Shown here one piece after another: positions 23,913-33,109 of a stretch of DNA of 63,751 bases. Position numbers and translations under genes: made by a program. The notes below the pieces were generated by a model. The model had not been told where the DNA came from, searched no databases, and saw only the letters and a list, made by a program, of their open reading frames with translations. The DNA is taken from the NCBI GenBank assembly GCA_022823225.1, contig JAJDXM010000041.1:1-63751 (forward strand), read 5' to 3'. The stretch's first letter is position 1. Each line of letters opens with the position of its first letter. The DNA comes from Gemmatimonadota bacterium. GTDB taxonomy: Bacteria; Gemmatimonadota; Gemmatimonadetes; Longimicrobiales; Gaopeijiaceae.

Positions 23913-26900
23913 ATGCACCACCCACGAAGCCGATTCACCTTCCTGCTCGCAGCTGCCGCACTGGCCGCGGCCCTTTCAGCCATTGCACCGCCCCGGCTCG
24001 CGACACCATCCACCCTCGCCGCGCAATCCACCACCGCGACCAGACAACTCGACACCCTGGCCTTCAAGGACCTCCGATACCGCATGGCGGGGCCCTACCG
24101 CGGCGGCCGTTCCACCGCCGCCACCGGCTTCCTGAACGACTCCGACCGCTGGCTGATGGGCACAACCGGCGGAGGCGTCTGGGAGACGGACGACAACGGC
24201 GTCACGTGGCGCAACATCTCGGACGGCTACTTCGGGGGCTCTATCGGGGCGGTGGCGGTCGCAGCTTCGGACCCGAACGTGATCTACGTCGGTGAGGGTT
24301 CGATGGACATCCGCGGCAACACGTCCGCCGGGCGCGGCGCCTGGAAGTCCATGGACGGGGGACGCACCTGGACGTCGATCGGGCTGCCGGACGCTGGGCA
24401 GATCGGGCGCATCGAGGTGCATCCGCGCGACCACGACCTGGTCTACGTCGCGGCCCTCGGCCATCCCTTCGGGAAGAACCCGGAACGCGGGATCTTCCGT
24501 TCGCGGGACGGCGGGGAGACGTGGGACCACGTGCTGGCCCTCAACGACTCGACCGGAGCGTCCGATCTGGCCATGGACATGAACAACGCGCGTATCCTGT
24601 ATGCGGGGATGTGGCGCGGGGAACGCAAGCCGTGGGCGCTCATTTCGGGGGCCGAAGAGGGCGGCGTGTACAAGACCACCGACGGCGGCGACACCTGGAC
24701 GAAGCTGGGCGGTGGGCTGCCCGAGGGGATCGTGGGGAAGGTGGGCGTGACCATCTCTCCGGCCGACCCGGACCGGGTGTGGGCGATCATCGAGGCCGAG
24801 CCGGACGGCGGCGTCTACCGCTCGGACGACGGGGGCGCCAGCTGGACCCGTACCAACCTGGACAACAACCTGCGCCAGCGCGCGTGGTATTACACACACG
24901 TGCAGGCCGATCCCGCCGATCCCAACACGGTCTACGCCCTCAACACCAGCCTGTACCGTTCGGTGGACGGCGGAACCACTTTCGAGGTCATTCCCGTTCC
25001 CCACGGCGATGTCCACGACCTCTGGATCCATCCCGACAACCCCGACCGAATGGTAGTCGCCAACGACGGCGGCGCGCAGGTGACGGTGAACGGCGGCGAG
25101 ACCTGGTCGACCTACTTCAACCAGCCCACAGCCGAGTTCTACGATGTCATCGTCGACAACGGCTTCCCCTACCGGCTCTACGGCGCGCAGCAGGACAACA
25201 CGACGATCTCCGTGCCCGCCTGGTACGACGTCAACACCCTCTATCCCAAGCAGCACTGGCTGAACGTCGGCGGCTGCGAGACCGGGCCCATCGCGCTTGA
25301 TCCCGACCGGCCGCACATTACCTACGCGGGGTGCTACGGGGGCGTGATGGACCGCTATGACCTCGAGTCGGGGCAGCGGCGCAACATCATGCTCTACCCG
25401 CAGCTGCAGCTCGGCATGGCGGCAAGCGACCTCCGGCACCGCTTCCAGTGGGTGTCGCCGATGCTGGTCAGCGCCCACGACAACCGCGTCCTCTACCACG
25501 GGTCGCAGTATGTGAACCGGTCGCTGGACGAGGGCGCGACCTGGGAGACGATCAGCCCCGACCTGACAACCAACGACCCCGACCACCAGGAGCAATCCGG
25601 AGGGCCGATCAACGCCGACGTCACCGGCGTCGAGATCTACAACGTCGTTTTCTCGATCGCGGAATCGCCGGTCAACCCGGACGAGATCTGGGCGGGAACC
25701 GACGACGGGCGGATGCATGTGACGCTGAACCGGGGTGGCAGTTGGCGCGACGTGACGCCGCCGGAGATGCCCGAGCTGGGGACGGTGGACGAGATCGAAG
25801 TGTCGCTTCATCAGGCCGGGCGGGTGTACATCGCGGTGCAGCGGTACAGGCTGGACGACTTCAGGCCCTACATCTTCCGCACCGACGACTTCGGCGCGTC
25901 CTGGACACTCGCCACCGACGGCATCCCGGACGGCCACCCCGTGCGCACCGTGCGGGAAGACCCCGTTCGCCCGGGCCTCCTCTTCGCGGGCACCGAGTTC
26001 GGCGTCTTCGTCTCCTTTGACGCCGGCGATTCATGGCAGAGCTTCCAGCGCAATCTCCCCATCACCCCGATCACCGGGATGCGCGTCGCCCACGACGACC
26101 TGATCCTCTCGACCCAGGGACGCTCGTTCTGGATCCTGGACGACATCTCGCCGCTCCGCGAGATCCAGGAAGCCGTCGCCGCGGGCACCTTCCTGTTTGC
26201 GCCCCGCAGCGTGACCCGCTTGAGCAATCTCGGCGCGCTCGGCCTCGCCGAACTCAACCCCGACCCGGCGCCGGCCGGTGCGCAGCTCCACTACTACCTG
26301 GCCGAAGAGCCCGACGAGGACATCCGCATCGAGGTCGTGGACGGGCGCGGCGAGGTGGTTCGCGTGTTCGCGTCGGACTCGGCGGCCGCGGCGGAGGCCG
26401 ACGGGGAGCGGATCACGAAGGCGGCCGGGCTCAACCGGATCGCGTGGGCGCTATCCTACGCGGGCCCCGAGCTGCCGGAGGGAGCGGTCGTCTGGGGCTA
26501 CACGGGTGGGGTGAAGGCGCCGCCGGGCCGGTATGCCGTGCGAATGGCGGTCGGCGACACGATGCTCGAACGGGCCTTCGAACTGCTGCCCGACCCGCGT
26601 ATCCCCGAGGTCACGCCCGCCGGCTACGCGGCGCAGTTCCGCATCGCAATCCAGGCCCGCGACTCGATCAATTCGATCACGCGGGCGATCGAGGATCTCG
26701 CAGCGATCCGCGAACAGGTCGACGCCGTCATGGAGCGCGCCCGCACCGCCGAACAGGAGGCCGAACTGGAGGCGCTCGCCGACACGCTGGCGGACAGGTC
26801 CATGGCGGTCACCAACGACCTGATGCAGACCCGGAACCGCTCCAACCAGGATCCGATCCGATTCCCGCCCCGCCTCGACAACCAGTGGCTGGAACTCTAC

Positions 26901-27122
26901 GGCCGCATCACGGGCGTCGACGGCTACATATCGGGCGGGGCGGAGGGCGCTCCCCACCCGGGCACACTGGAGCGCCTGGAGGATCTCCTCACGGAGTGGG
27001 CCGCCGTGAGCGTCCGCTACATCGACCTATTGGAGAACGAACTGGTGCGCTTCAACGAGGCGGTCGAGCGGCTGGGACTGCCGGCGGTCGTGCTGCCCCG
27101 GAGGGGGCGGATCGTGAGCTGA
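23913..27122 (+). CDS. Large exported VPS10/sortilin-like beta-propeller (BNR repeats)
   Basis: 1069 residues. The Sec signal (RFTFLLAAAALAAALSAIAPP) is followed by a long run of BNR/Asp-box repeats such as SMDGGRTWTSIG, SRDGGETWDHV, TTDGGDTWTKLG, SDDGGASWTR and VNGGETWSTYF. This is the pattern of the sortilin/VPS10-like 'glycosyl hydrolase' proteins frequent in Gemmatimonadota and Acidobacteriota. A helical C-terminal region (residues about 880-1000) follows: RIAIQARDSINSITRAIEDL and EQEAELEALADTLAD. The ATG at 23913 has AGGAAG upstream; the longer frame into the previous gene is rejected. No catalytic residues are assignable, and binding of peptides or glycans is equally plausible. Confidence 0.78.
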   Translation: MHHPRSRFTFLLAAAALAAALSAIAPPRLATPSTLAAQSTTATRQLDTLAFKDLRYRMAGPYRGGRSTAATGFLNDSDRWLMGTTGGGVWETDDNGVTWRNISDGYFGGSIGAVAVAASDPNVIYVGEGSMDIRGNTSAGRGAWKSMDGGRTWTSIGLPDAGQIGRIEVHPRDHDLVYVAALGHPFGKNPERGIFRSRDGGETWDHVLALNDSTGASDLAMDMNNARILYAGMWRGERKPWALISGAEEGGVYKTTDGGDTWTKLGGGLPEGIVGKVGVTISPADPDRVWAIIEAEPDGGVYRSDDGGASWTRTNLDNNLRQRAWYYTHVQADPADPNTVYALNTSLYRSVDGGTTFEVIPVPHGDVHDLWIHPDNPDRMVVANDGGAQVTVNGGETWSTYFNQPTAEFYDVIVDNGFPYRLYGAQQDNTTISVPAWYDVNTLYPKQHWLNVGGCETGPIALDPDRPHITYAGCYGGVMDRYDLESGQRRNIMLYPQLQLGMAASDLRHRFQWVSPMLVSAHDNRVLYHGSQYVNRSLDEGATWETISPDLTTNDPDHQEQSGGPINADVTGVEIYNVVFSIAESPVNPDEIWAGTDDGRMHVTLNRGGSWRDVTPPEMPELGTVDEIEVSLHQAGRVYIAVQRYRLDDFRPYIFRTDDFGASWTLATDGIPDGHPVRTVREDPVRPGLLFAGTEFGVFVSFDAGDSWQSFQRNLPITPITGMRVAHDDLILSTQGRSFWILDDISPLREIQEAVAAGTFLFAPRSVTRLSNLGALGLAELNPDPAPAGAQLHYYLAEEPDEDIRIEVVDGRGEVVRVFASDSAAAAEADGERITKAAGLNRIAWALSYAGPELPEGAVVWGYTGGVKAPPGRYAVRMAVGDTMLERAFELLPDPRIPEVTPAGYAAQFRIAIQARDSINSITRAIEDLAAIREQVDAVMERARTAEQEAELEALADTLADRSMAVTNDLMQTRNRSNQDPIRFPPRLDNQWLELYGRITGVDGYISGGAEGAPHPGTLERLEDLLTEWAAVSVRYIDLLENELVRFNEAVERLGLPAVVLPRRGRIVS

Positions 27123-27201
27123 GCCCGGAAGGGCGCGCGCGACCGACCCCCGGAGCGCCACCCGGCGCCGGAGGTGCCCGAGCGGCAGGCGGACGCCGGC
27201 T

Positions 27202-28158
27202 CTATCCGGCCGATGGCAGCGCGTCCACGTACTCGACCATCCGCTGCTGCTCGTCCCTGTTCGGCATGCGCCCGAGTCCGGCACCCAGGTTGTCGACCAT
27301 GTGCTCGGGGTTGCTGGTCGCGGGCGTCACGCACGTAACGGCCGGGTGGGCAGCCGCGAACTTGATGAAGAACTGCGCCCAGCTGTTGGCGCCGAATTCG
27401 CGGGCCCAGTCCGGCACCTCGCGGTCGCCGACCCTGTTCCACAGTCGCGTCCGCCCGAAGGGCAGGTACACCAGCACGCCGATCCCCCGCTCCTGTGCGA
27501 GCGGCAGCACCTCGTCGGCGGCGTCGGTGTTGTCCACCGCGTAGTCGACTCCGATGAAGTCCAGCGGGTAGTCGCGCATCGCCTGCAACAGCCCCTCGTA
27601 TTGGGGCCCGGGTCTGGGCGTGAGCGTCGTGCCAATGTAGCGGATGCGGCCCTCGGCCTTCAGCTCCTGAATGATCGGCATCTGGACGGGCAGGTCACCC
27701 AGGTTGTGGACCTGCATCAGCTCGATCTCGTCCACGCCGAAGTACTCGAAGGACGCCTCGATCTGCGCGCGCGCCCTCGCCGGGTCCGCACCTCCGCCGC
27801 GCCGCGCCACGTTGACCTTGGTCGCCCAGAAGATGCGGTCCGTGATCTCCAGCTCGTCTGCGAGACGTCCGGCAACCTCCTCCGACGTTCCGTAGCTCGG
27901 CGCGGTGTCGAAGACGGTGCCCCCGTTCTCCACGAGCGCGCTCAGCACGTTCCGCAGCTGGGTCACGTCGTCGCCGCGCGCAACACTCTGGAAGGTGGCG
28001 GAACTCCCCAGTCCCACGATCGGCACCCGCTCCCCCGTGGACGGAATCGCCCGGGTCATCATCTCCTGTCGCGCCAGCGCCGCCAGGATATCGGGGCTCA
28101 GGGTCACGGCGGCTCCCGCGGCAGCGGTGGTGCGAAGCCAGTCACGTCGTGTCAGCAT
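27202..28158 (-). CDS. Tat-exported aldo/keto reductase (paralogue 1)
   Basis: 318 residues. The N-terminus MLTRRDWLRTTAAAGAAVTLS is a twin-arginine signal, so the protein is probably exported folded with its cofactor. The aldo/keto reductase barrel follows: IPSTGERVPIVGLGSSATF, FDTAPSYGTSEEVAG (Asp and Tyr of the active site), FWATKVNV (Lys), IELMQVHNLGD (His) and FAAAHPAVTCVTPATSNPEH. ATG 28158 is preceded by GAGAGGAA. A paralogue of exactly the same length lies at 36037-36993. Such Tat-linked reductases are frequent in Gemmatimonadota; the substrate is unknown. Confidence 0.82.
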   Translation of the reverse strand: MLTRRDWLRTTAAAGAAVTLSPDILAALARQEMMTRAIPSTGERVPIVGLGSSATFQSVARGDDVTQLRNVLSALVENGGTVFDTAPSYGTSEEVAGRLADELEITDRIFWATKVNVARRGGGADPARARAQIEASFEYFGVDEIELMQVHNLGDLPVQMPIIQELKAEGRIRYIGTTLTPRPGPQYEGLLQAMRDYPLDFIGVDYAVDNTDAADEVLPLAQERGIGVLVYLPFGRTRLWNRVGDREVPDWAREFGANSWAQFFIKFAAAHPAVTCVTPATSNPEHMVDNLGAGLGRMPNRDEQQRMVEYVDALPSAG

Positions 28159-28414
28159 GTCAGGTTCCTCTCTTCCGGGCGATGTGCTGTTTTGGCAGGA
28201 TGGCAATGTCGTCGGCAGGCCATCCTCCCGCCAGCCCAAGGACAGCCGAGAGACCGATTGCGTTGGCTTTCCGGCTGTTACATTGGGAGGTGGCACGGCA
28301 GGAGGCCAGCGTGGAAACAACCGGCAACGCCAAACCGTAGTAACGGTATCGAAAGGGCTGGGCGGGGTCGGCGGGCGCGAAACGCGAACAAACGACTTTC
28401 TTTGGAGCTTGGCG

Positions 28415-28801
28415 ATGAATCTCAGGGAACGCTTCAGGAAATACATCCCCGACAAGGACAGACGCTGCGCCACGATCATTCACGGGGCGTCGGCCGCGGC
28501 GGGGGCGGCGGCGGCGGGAGCGATCGTACCCGGCTCCGACGCGGTCGCGATCGCGCCGGTTCAGGTGGGCATGATCACGGCGCTGGCGGACGAATTCGAC
28601 GTGCACTGGACCGACGCCGCGGTGAAGTCCACGCTCTACGCGTCGCTGGGCACGATCGTCGGAAAGGGCGGCGCCAACCTGGTGCTGCGGTGGGTCCCGG
28701 TCTATGGCAACCTGATCCGGGCGGTGGTCGCCGCCAGCGTGACCGAGGCGCTGGGGTGGGCGGTCGTGCAGAAGTTGCGCACCGACGGCAAGCTGACCTG
28801 A
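28415..28801 (+). CDS. DUF697-like membrane-associated protein
   Basis: 128 residues. ATG 28415 has a GGAG seven bases upstream. The core RRCATIIHGASAAAGAAAAG, then IVPGSDAVAIAPVQVGMITALA, two hydrophobic Ala/Gly-rich segments and a C-terminal VTEALGWAVVQKLRTDG match the DUF697/YcjF-type domain, often found attached to or near small GTPases. No GTPase is encoded nearby. The longer frame from 27905 is antisense to the aldo/keto reductase and is ignored. It converges with the GGT gene. Confidence 0.6.
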   Translation: MNLRERFRKYIPDKDRRCATIIHGASAAAGAAAAGAIVPGSDAVAIAPVQVGMITALADEFDVHWTDAAVKSTLYASLGTIVGKGGANLVLRWVPVYGNLIRAVVAASVTEALGWAVVQKLRTDGKLT

Positions 28802-28876
28802 TCGGCGGGGACCCGCGCGGGTTGAGTTCGGCAACGTCAGGGAAGCCGCCCGCGCCGATGTACGCCTGTCTCCGCC

Positions 28877-30709
28877 CTACCGCGCCACCGCCGCGCTGTT
28901 GTTCCGGTTGTGTGACGCGGCCCGCAATTCCCCCGTCTCCGGATCCCGGCTGACCGCCACCCACAACCCTTCGCCCGCGAGCCGCGCCTCCGAGGGGTCC
29001 ACCTCCGTATAGGCGTAGCCCGTTCCGTCAAGCACCTCGCGGGGGAACATGCCCGCCGGAACCCGGACGGTGAGTCCGAGCGTCGCGGGGTCGGCGACGG
29101 GAATGAAGAAGTCGGGGGAGTTAATCGCCTCGTCCACCGTCATCCCGAACCGCATCACGTTGATCAGCGCCTGGAATGTGCGGTGGTGAAGCCCGGAACC
29201 CATGGACGCAAAGCCGAGGAAGGGCTCGCCGTCGCGGAAGAGGATGCCGGTTTCCGTGGGTGCGGGGAGACGGCCGCCGGGTTCGACGGCGGCGATCTGT
29301 TGCTGCTGGAAGGATGCCGGGTCGCCGATGGTGATTCCATCGACCACGATCGCGGTCTTCCCCCACATCACCGCGTTGATGCTGTGCGTGATGGCAGCGA
29401 TGTTTCCATCGTCGTCGATCGCCACCACGTCGTCGGAGTGGCCGGGTATCCGCGGCGTCCAGTTCGCGAACGGCATCCCCTGCTCCATCAGCGCCCACAG
29501 CCGTTCGGCGTGTTCCGGGGTCACGCGCGCCCGGTCCGTGAACTCGGAAGCCAGGAGCGTCTCCATGGTCCCAGTGGGCAGGAAGTCGAACATGTAGTTG
29601 CGGGTGATGTCGAGCGCCTTCCTGAGCGCATCCGCCGACCCGGTCCAGTGACCGTCCCCGGCCAGCCCCGCCGCCACCGCCAGACGCTGCGCTTCGATCA
29701 GGGCGACTCCCCCGTTGTTGGGGGGCGGATTCGTGTACACGGAGTAGCTACCGCCCAGATCTGCCACGAGGGGCTCGTCCCAGCGCACCTCGTACGCGGC
29801 CAGGTCCTCGACGGTCATCAGCCCCCCATCCGCCTGGATCGCGTCGGCCGCCTTTTCCGCCCATGGGCCGCGGTACATGTAGTCGGTCCCCTGTTCCGCA
29901 ACGGCCCGCAGCGTAGCCGCCAGCGCCGGCTGTGTGAGGACATCGTTCTCCCGGTAGGGCGAGCCATCCGCCTTGAGCAACGTCTTGCGAGTCTCCGGCA
30001 GGCGCGCCAGATCTTCGGCCCGGACCATCCAGTACACGGCCATCTTGCCTGGAACCGGGAATCCCTCTTCGGCGACGTGGATCGCCGGTGTGAAGATCTC
30101 CGCCCAGGGCAGCCGCCCGAAGCGGTCGTGAGCCGCCCCCACGCCCTTCATGAAGCCGCCCACCAGCGCGGTACGTCCGCCCACCTCGGTGCCGTACATG
30201 CCATCGGGCGAAGACATGTCAATCCCGCCGGGAATGGACAACGGGTCGTCCTCGGCGAGCACCGTGTTCCATTCCGCGTTCATCGTGTGCACGCTGTCCG
30301 TGGCCGCATCGTAGTAGACGAGCGACATGATGCCGAAGTAGCTGATCGGCGCGCCGGCGGTCAGCGCGACCTGGGTGAGGGCGGTCGTGAGCGCGGCGTC
30401 GATCGCGTTCCCGCCCTGCGCGAGGGCTTCGAGACCGGCGCGGGCGGCAAGTCCGTTGTAGGCCACGGCCACCGCCCCATTCATCCCGGTCGCAACGCCC
30501 GCCTCGGTGCGGTCGACGAGTTGCGCGGCCATGTAGGCCTCGTAGTCGTCGGCCCACCGCTCGGGGGAGAGGTCGGGCTCAGGCGAACCGGCGCAGGACT
30601 GGAGGGCCACGCAGGCCACCGCAGCCAGTCCGGCCGCTCGGGTGCCCGCATGCGCGGCCCGGCCGACCTGCCGCTCGATCCGGCTGACTCGCACCGCGCC
30701 GCCGCTCAC
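28877..30709 (-). CDS. Divergent gamma-glutamyltransferase-like lipoprotein
   Basis: 610 residues. Lipoprotein signal AAVACVALQSC. GGT fold: GMNGAVAVAYNGLAARAGLEALAQGGNAIDAALTTALTQ, EVGGRTALVGGFMKGV, then GGLMTVEDLAAYEVRWDEPL. At the place where GGTs have the autoprocessing Thr (TTHxSVVD...GN), this protein reads GHSDDVVAIDDDGN, with Ser425 at the nucleophile position and Asp-Asp after it. MGSGLHHRTFQALINVMRFGMTVDEAINSP covers the small-subunit end. The start GTG at 30709 overlaps the S9 peptidase stop (GTGA). It may hydrolyse gamma-glutamyl peptides if Ser works as nucleophile, or it may be an unprocessed relative. Confidence 0.72.
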   Translation of the reverse strand: MSGGAVRVSRIERQVGRAAHAGTRAAGLAAVACVALQSCAGSPEPDLSPERWADDYEAYMAAQLVDRTEAGVATGMNGAVAVAYNGLAARAGLEALAQGGNAIDAALTTALTQVALTAGAPISYFGIMSLVYYDAATDSVHTMNAEWNTVLAEDDPLSIPGGIDMSSPDGMYGTEVGGRTALVGGFMKGVGAAHDRFGRLPWAEIFTPAIHVAEEGFPVPGKMAVYWMVRAEDLARLPETRKTLLKADGSPYRENDVLTQPALAATLRAVAEQGTDYMYRGPWAEKAADAIQADGGLMTVEDLAAYEVRWDEPLVADLGGSYSVYTNPPPNNGGVALIEAQRLAVAAGLAGDGHWTGSADALRKALDITRNYMFDFLPTGTMETLLASEFTDRARVTPEHAERLWALMEQGMPFANWTPRIPGHSDDVVAIDDDGNIAAITHSINAVMWGKTAIVVDGITIGDPASFQQQQIAAVEPGGRLPAPTETGILFRDGEPFLGFASMGSGLHHRTFQALINVMRFGMTVDEAINSPDFFIPVADPATLGLTVRVPAGMFPREVLDGTGYAYTEVDPSEARLAGEGLWVAVSRDPETGELRAASHNRNNSAAVAR

Positions 30710-32916
30710 GACGCCGGCCTCCGTCCCAGCCACTCTTCCCACCACTCCAGCTGCACCCAGGTGCGGTGCACGGTGCGCCACGGGGTCCAGCCGCCGTGGT
30801 ACGAGTCCGGGTACCGCACGAAGCGCGCGGGGACCTGCTGCTTGCGCAGCGCGACATACATCTGCTCGGCCTCCTCGATCGGGACGCGGTGGTCCGATTC
30901 GCCGTGCACGAACATGGTCGGGGTCGAGACGCCCCCGGCATGGATGATGGGTGAGGAGCGCATCAGGTTCTCCAGGCCGCGCTCCTCCCACGGCGGGCCG
31001 AAGAATTCGCTCTCCTTGGTGCGGGGAATGTCCGCGACCCCGTAGTCGCTGACCCAGTTGGAAATCGAGGCGCCCGCGATAGCCGCTGCAAAACGGTCGG
31101 TCTTCGTGATGACCACGTTGGTCATGTAGCCCCCGTACGAGTACCCGGTCACACCCATCCGCGCCGTGTCGACGTCGTAGTTGGCGATCGCGTGATCCAC
31201 GCCGGCCATCACGTCCTCGTAGTCCTTGAACCCCCAGCCGCCCCAGGTGCCCCAGCGGAAGTCCTCGCCGTAGCCGGTCGAGGCGCGCGGGTTGGTATAG
31301 AGGACCACGTAGCCGTTCGCGGCCAGGAGCTGGCGGTCGAACGAGAAGTCGTTGCCGTAGCTGCCGTGAGGGCCGCCGTGGATGACGAGGATCAGGGGGA
31401 AGCCGCCCTGCCCACCAGCGCCGTACCCCCGCGCCGGAAGGATCCACCCCTCGATTTCGGTGCCGTCCGGACTGTCGAAGAGCAGCCGGTCCGGTTCGGA
31501 GAGTTCCAGTTCGGCGAGCAGTTCCGCGTTCACGTCGGTCAGCTGCATCTCGGAGGCGCCGTTCGTGCCGGCGATCCGGATGTCCCCGGGGCGCACGGGG
31601 TCGGTGGCCCGGAAGGCCATCCGCGAGAAGTCGGCCGAGTAGGAGAAGCTGCCCAGGCGACGGTCGCCCGAAGTGACCTGTTCGACCATTCCCCCGCCCG
31701 CGGGGATGCGGAATAGGTGCGTGTTCCCGCCGATCCCGCCCGAGAAGTACACGTGCCGGCCGTCGGGAGACCATGTGGGCGCGCTCGGAATCAGGTCCCA
31801 GTCCGCGGTGAGCGACCGGAGGCGCCGCCCGTCCGCCGCGTCGAGGACGTACAGTTCCGTCGGCGAACCCCGGTCGCGGGCCTCCCGGATGATCACGTCC
31901 AGCCCCTCATTGCCCCTCACGGCGATCTCACGGCCGTCCGGCGACCACTCCGGGCTGGAGTAGTTGTGCTCGTCGTCGGTCAGGCGGGTGACCGTCCCAT
32001 CCAGGTCCACCACCCAGAGGTCGGAGCGCTCGTAGCTGTGCTCGTCGCGCTGGTGGGCATCCGCGGTGAAGGCGAGACGGTTTCCGTCGGGGCTCCAGGC
32101 CACACCGGACGCGTTCACACCGAGGTCGGTGAGGCGCCGGGGTTCGCCACCGCCCGCGGGAATGATGTGGATTTCGCGCGGAGGGGTTGCGCGCGGATCC
32201 CGGGGGTCCGGCAGGTAGCCGCTCCTGTCGAACCGGTAGTTCATCCAGTCGTAGTCGCGCCCGTCGAAGCGTTCCGCCACACGGCGCTCGAAGTCGGAAT
32301 CGTAGACGGGCTCTGGCGCCGGGGGCGGGCGCACCGCCATCGTGAACGCAATCCATTCGCCATCGGGACTGAAGATGGGCGACCCCCGAAGCCCTTCGAT
32401 CTGGAAGGCTTCCCCGGAGGGACGGTCCATGCGGAGGAACCAGGATCCCCCGCCACGGCCCCCGGCCGGCCCCGGTCTGCTCGAGCTGAAGACCAGCAGC
32501 GACCCGTCCGGGCTCCAGCGGGGACTCGAGGCGCTGTAGCTCGGGCTCGTCACCCGGAAGGGCTGGTGGGAGCCATCGGCGCTGGCGAGCCAGATCTCGC
32601 TATGGCGCCGGTTCTCATCTTCCAGAACCGTCGTGACCACGTAGGCGACCCGCGATCCATCGGGGGAAAGGGCCGGACTGCCGACTCCCTTAAGCCGGTA
32701 GTAGTCCTCGAGTTCGAGGGCGCGTCGTTCACCGGCGCCCGCGTCGCGCGCAGCCTGCGCGGCAAGGTGGGCGGGCGGCAGCGGGCCGCCTGAAACCGAC
32801 AGCAGGACGGCGAGTGCCAGCGCAGTGGTGCTCACGCGGCCGCCAGGGGTACGGACTGGCAGCTGCTTGCGCCGAGTCGGGGGAACGGGGATGGTGAGGC
32901 TGACTTGATCAGGCAT
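30706..32916 (-). CDS. S9 family (DPP-IV/acylaminoacyl-type) serine peptidase, exported
   Basis: About 736 residues from ATG 32916; a GTG at 33042 would add 42. The signal-like helix VSTTALALAVLLSVSGG is followed by an N-terminal WD/PD40-type propeller (repeats such as SPDGSRVAYVV, WSPDGSLLVFSS, WSPDGREIAVRG, WSPDGRHVYFSG) and a C-terminal alpha/beta hydrolase domain: LILVIHGGPHGSYG, the nucleophile GYSYGGYMT, HGESDHRVP (Asp) and SYHGG (His). It cleaves short peptides from the N-terminus in known relatives. It overlaps the GGT-like gene, suggesting joint peptide breakdown in the envelope. A conserved 38-bp motif lies just upstream at 33049-33086. Confidence 0.85.
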   Translation of the reverse strand: MPDQVSLTIPVPPTRRKQLPVRTPGGRVSTTALALAVLLSVSGGPLPPAHLAAQAARDAGAGERRALELEDYYRLKGVGSPALSPDGSRVAYVVTTVLEDENRRHSEIWLASADGSHQPFRVTSPSYSASSPRWSPDGSLLVFSSSRPGPAGGRGGGSWFLRMDRPSGEAFQIEGLRGSPIFSPDGEWIAFTMAVRPPPAPEPVYDSDFERRVAERFDGRDYDWMNYRFDRSGYLPDPRDPRATPPREIHIIPAGGGEPRRLTDLGVNASGVAWSPDGNRLAFTADAHQRDEHSYERSDLWVVDLDGTVTRLTDDEHNYSSPEWSPDGREIAVRGNEGLDVIIREARDRGSPTELYVLDAADGRRLRSLTADWDLIPSAPTWSPDGRHVYFSGGIGGNTHLFRIPAGGGMVEQVTSGDRRLGSFSYSADFSRMAFRATDPVRPGDIRIAGTNGASEMQLTDVNAELLAELELSEPDRLLFDSPDGTEIEGWILPARGYGAGGQGGFPLILVIHGGPHGSYGNDFSFDRQLLAANGYVVLYTNPRASTGYGEDFRWGTWGGWGFKDYEDVMAGVDHAIANYDVDTARMGVTGYSYGGYMTNVVITKTDRFAAAIAGASISNWVSDYGVADIPRTKESEFFGPPWEERGLENLMRSSPIIHAGGVSTPTMFVHGESDHRVPIEEAEQMYVALRKQQVPARFVRYPDSYHGGWTPWRTVHRTWVQLEWWEEWLGRRPAS

Positions 32917-33048
32917 GGCTTTTCTGTCCGGGCATGGCTGGTCGGTTGGATCGGGGACCGGATCCGCGGATGCCCGACCGGGCATCGACCCCAAAACTGG
33001 GGCGGGAGCCACGAAAGCGCCAATGAGTGCGGCCGCTATCACTCACTG

Positions 33049-33086
33049 TGTCAAGTGAACATTACATAATGTCGTGTAAACATTAC
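33049..33086 (-). promoter_or_regulatory. 38-bp regulatory-like motif, copy A (upstream of S9 peptidase)
   Basis: Read on the minus strand it matches copy B (49150-49187) at 29 of 38 positions without gaps, including ACACGACATT and the following TGTAA. It holds two direct GTAATG repeats 21 bp apart (two DNA turns) and a final CTTGACA. The position, in the short AT-rich gap just before the S9-GGT operon, suggests an operator or activator site. Confidence 0.55.
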
Positions 33087-33109
33087 AAATGGATGACGTC
33101 GGGAACGGC

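Noticed and set aside
28811-28822. Palindrome ACCCGCGCGGGT between convergent genes
   Set aside because: Short GC palindromes of this sort are expected by chance in such DNA, and there is no loop or T-run to suggest a terminator.
30710-31774. N-terminal extension of the GGT frame over the S9 peptidase
   Set aside because: The extension is out-of-frame S9 coding sequence; the GGT signal peptide starts at the GTG that overlaps the S9 stop.
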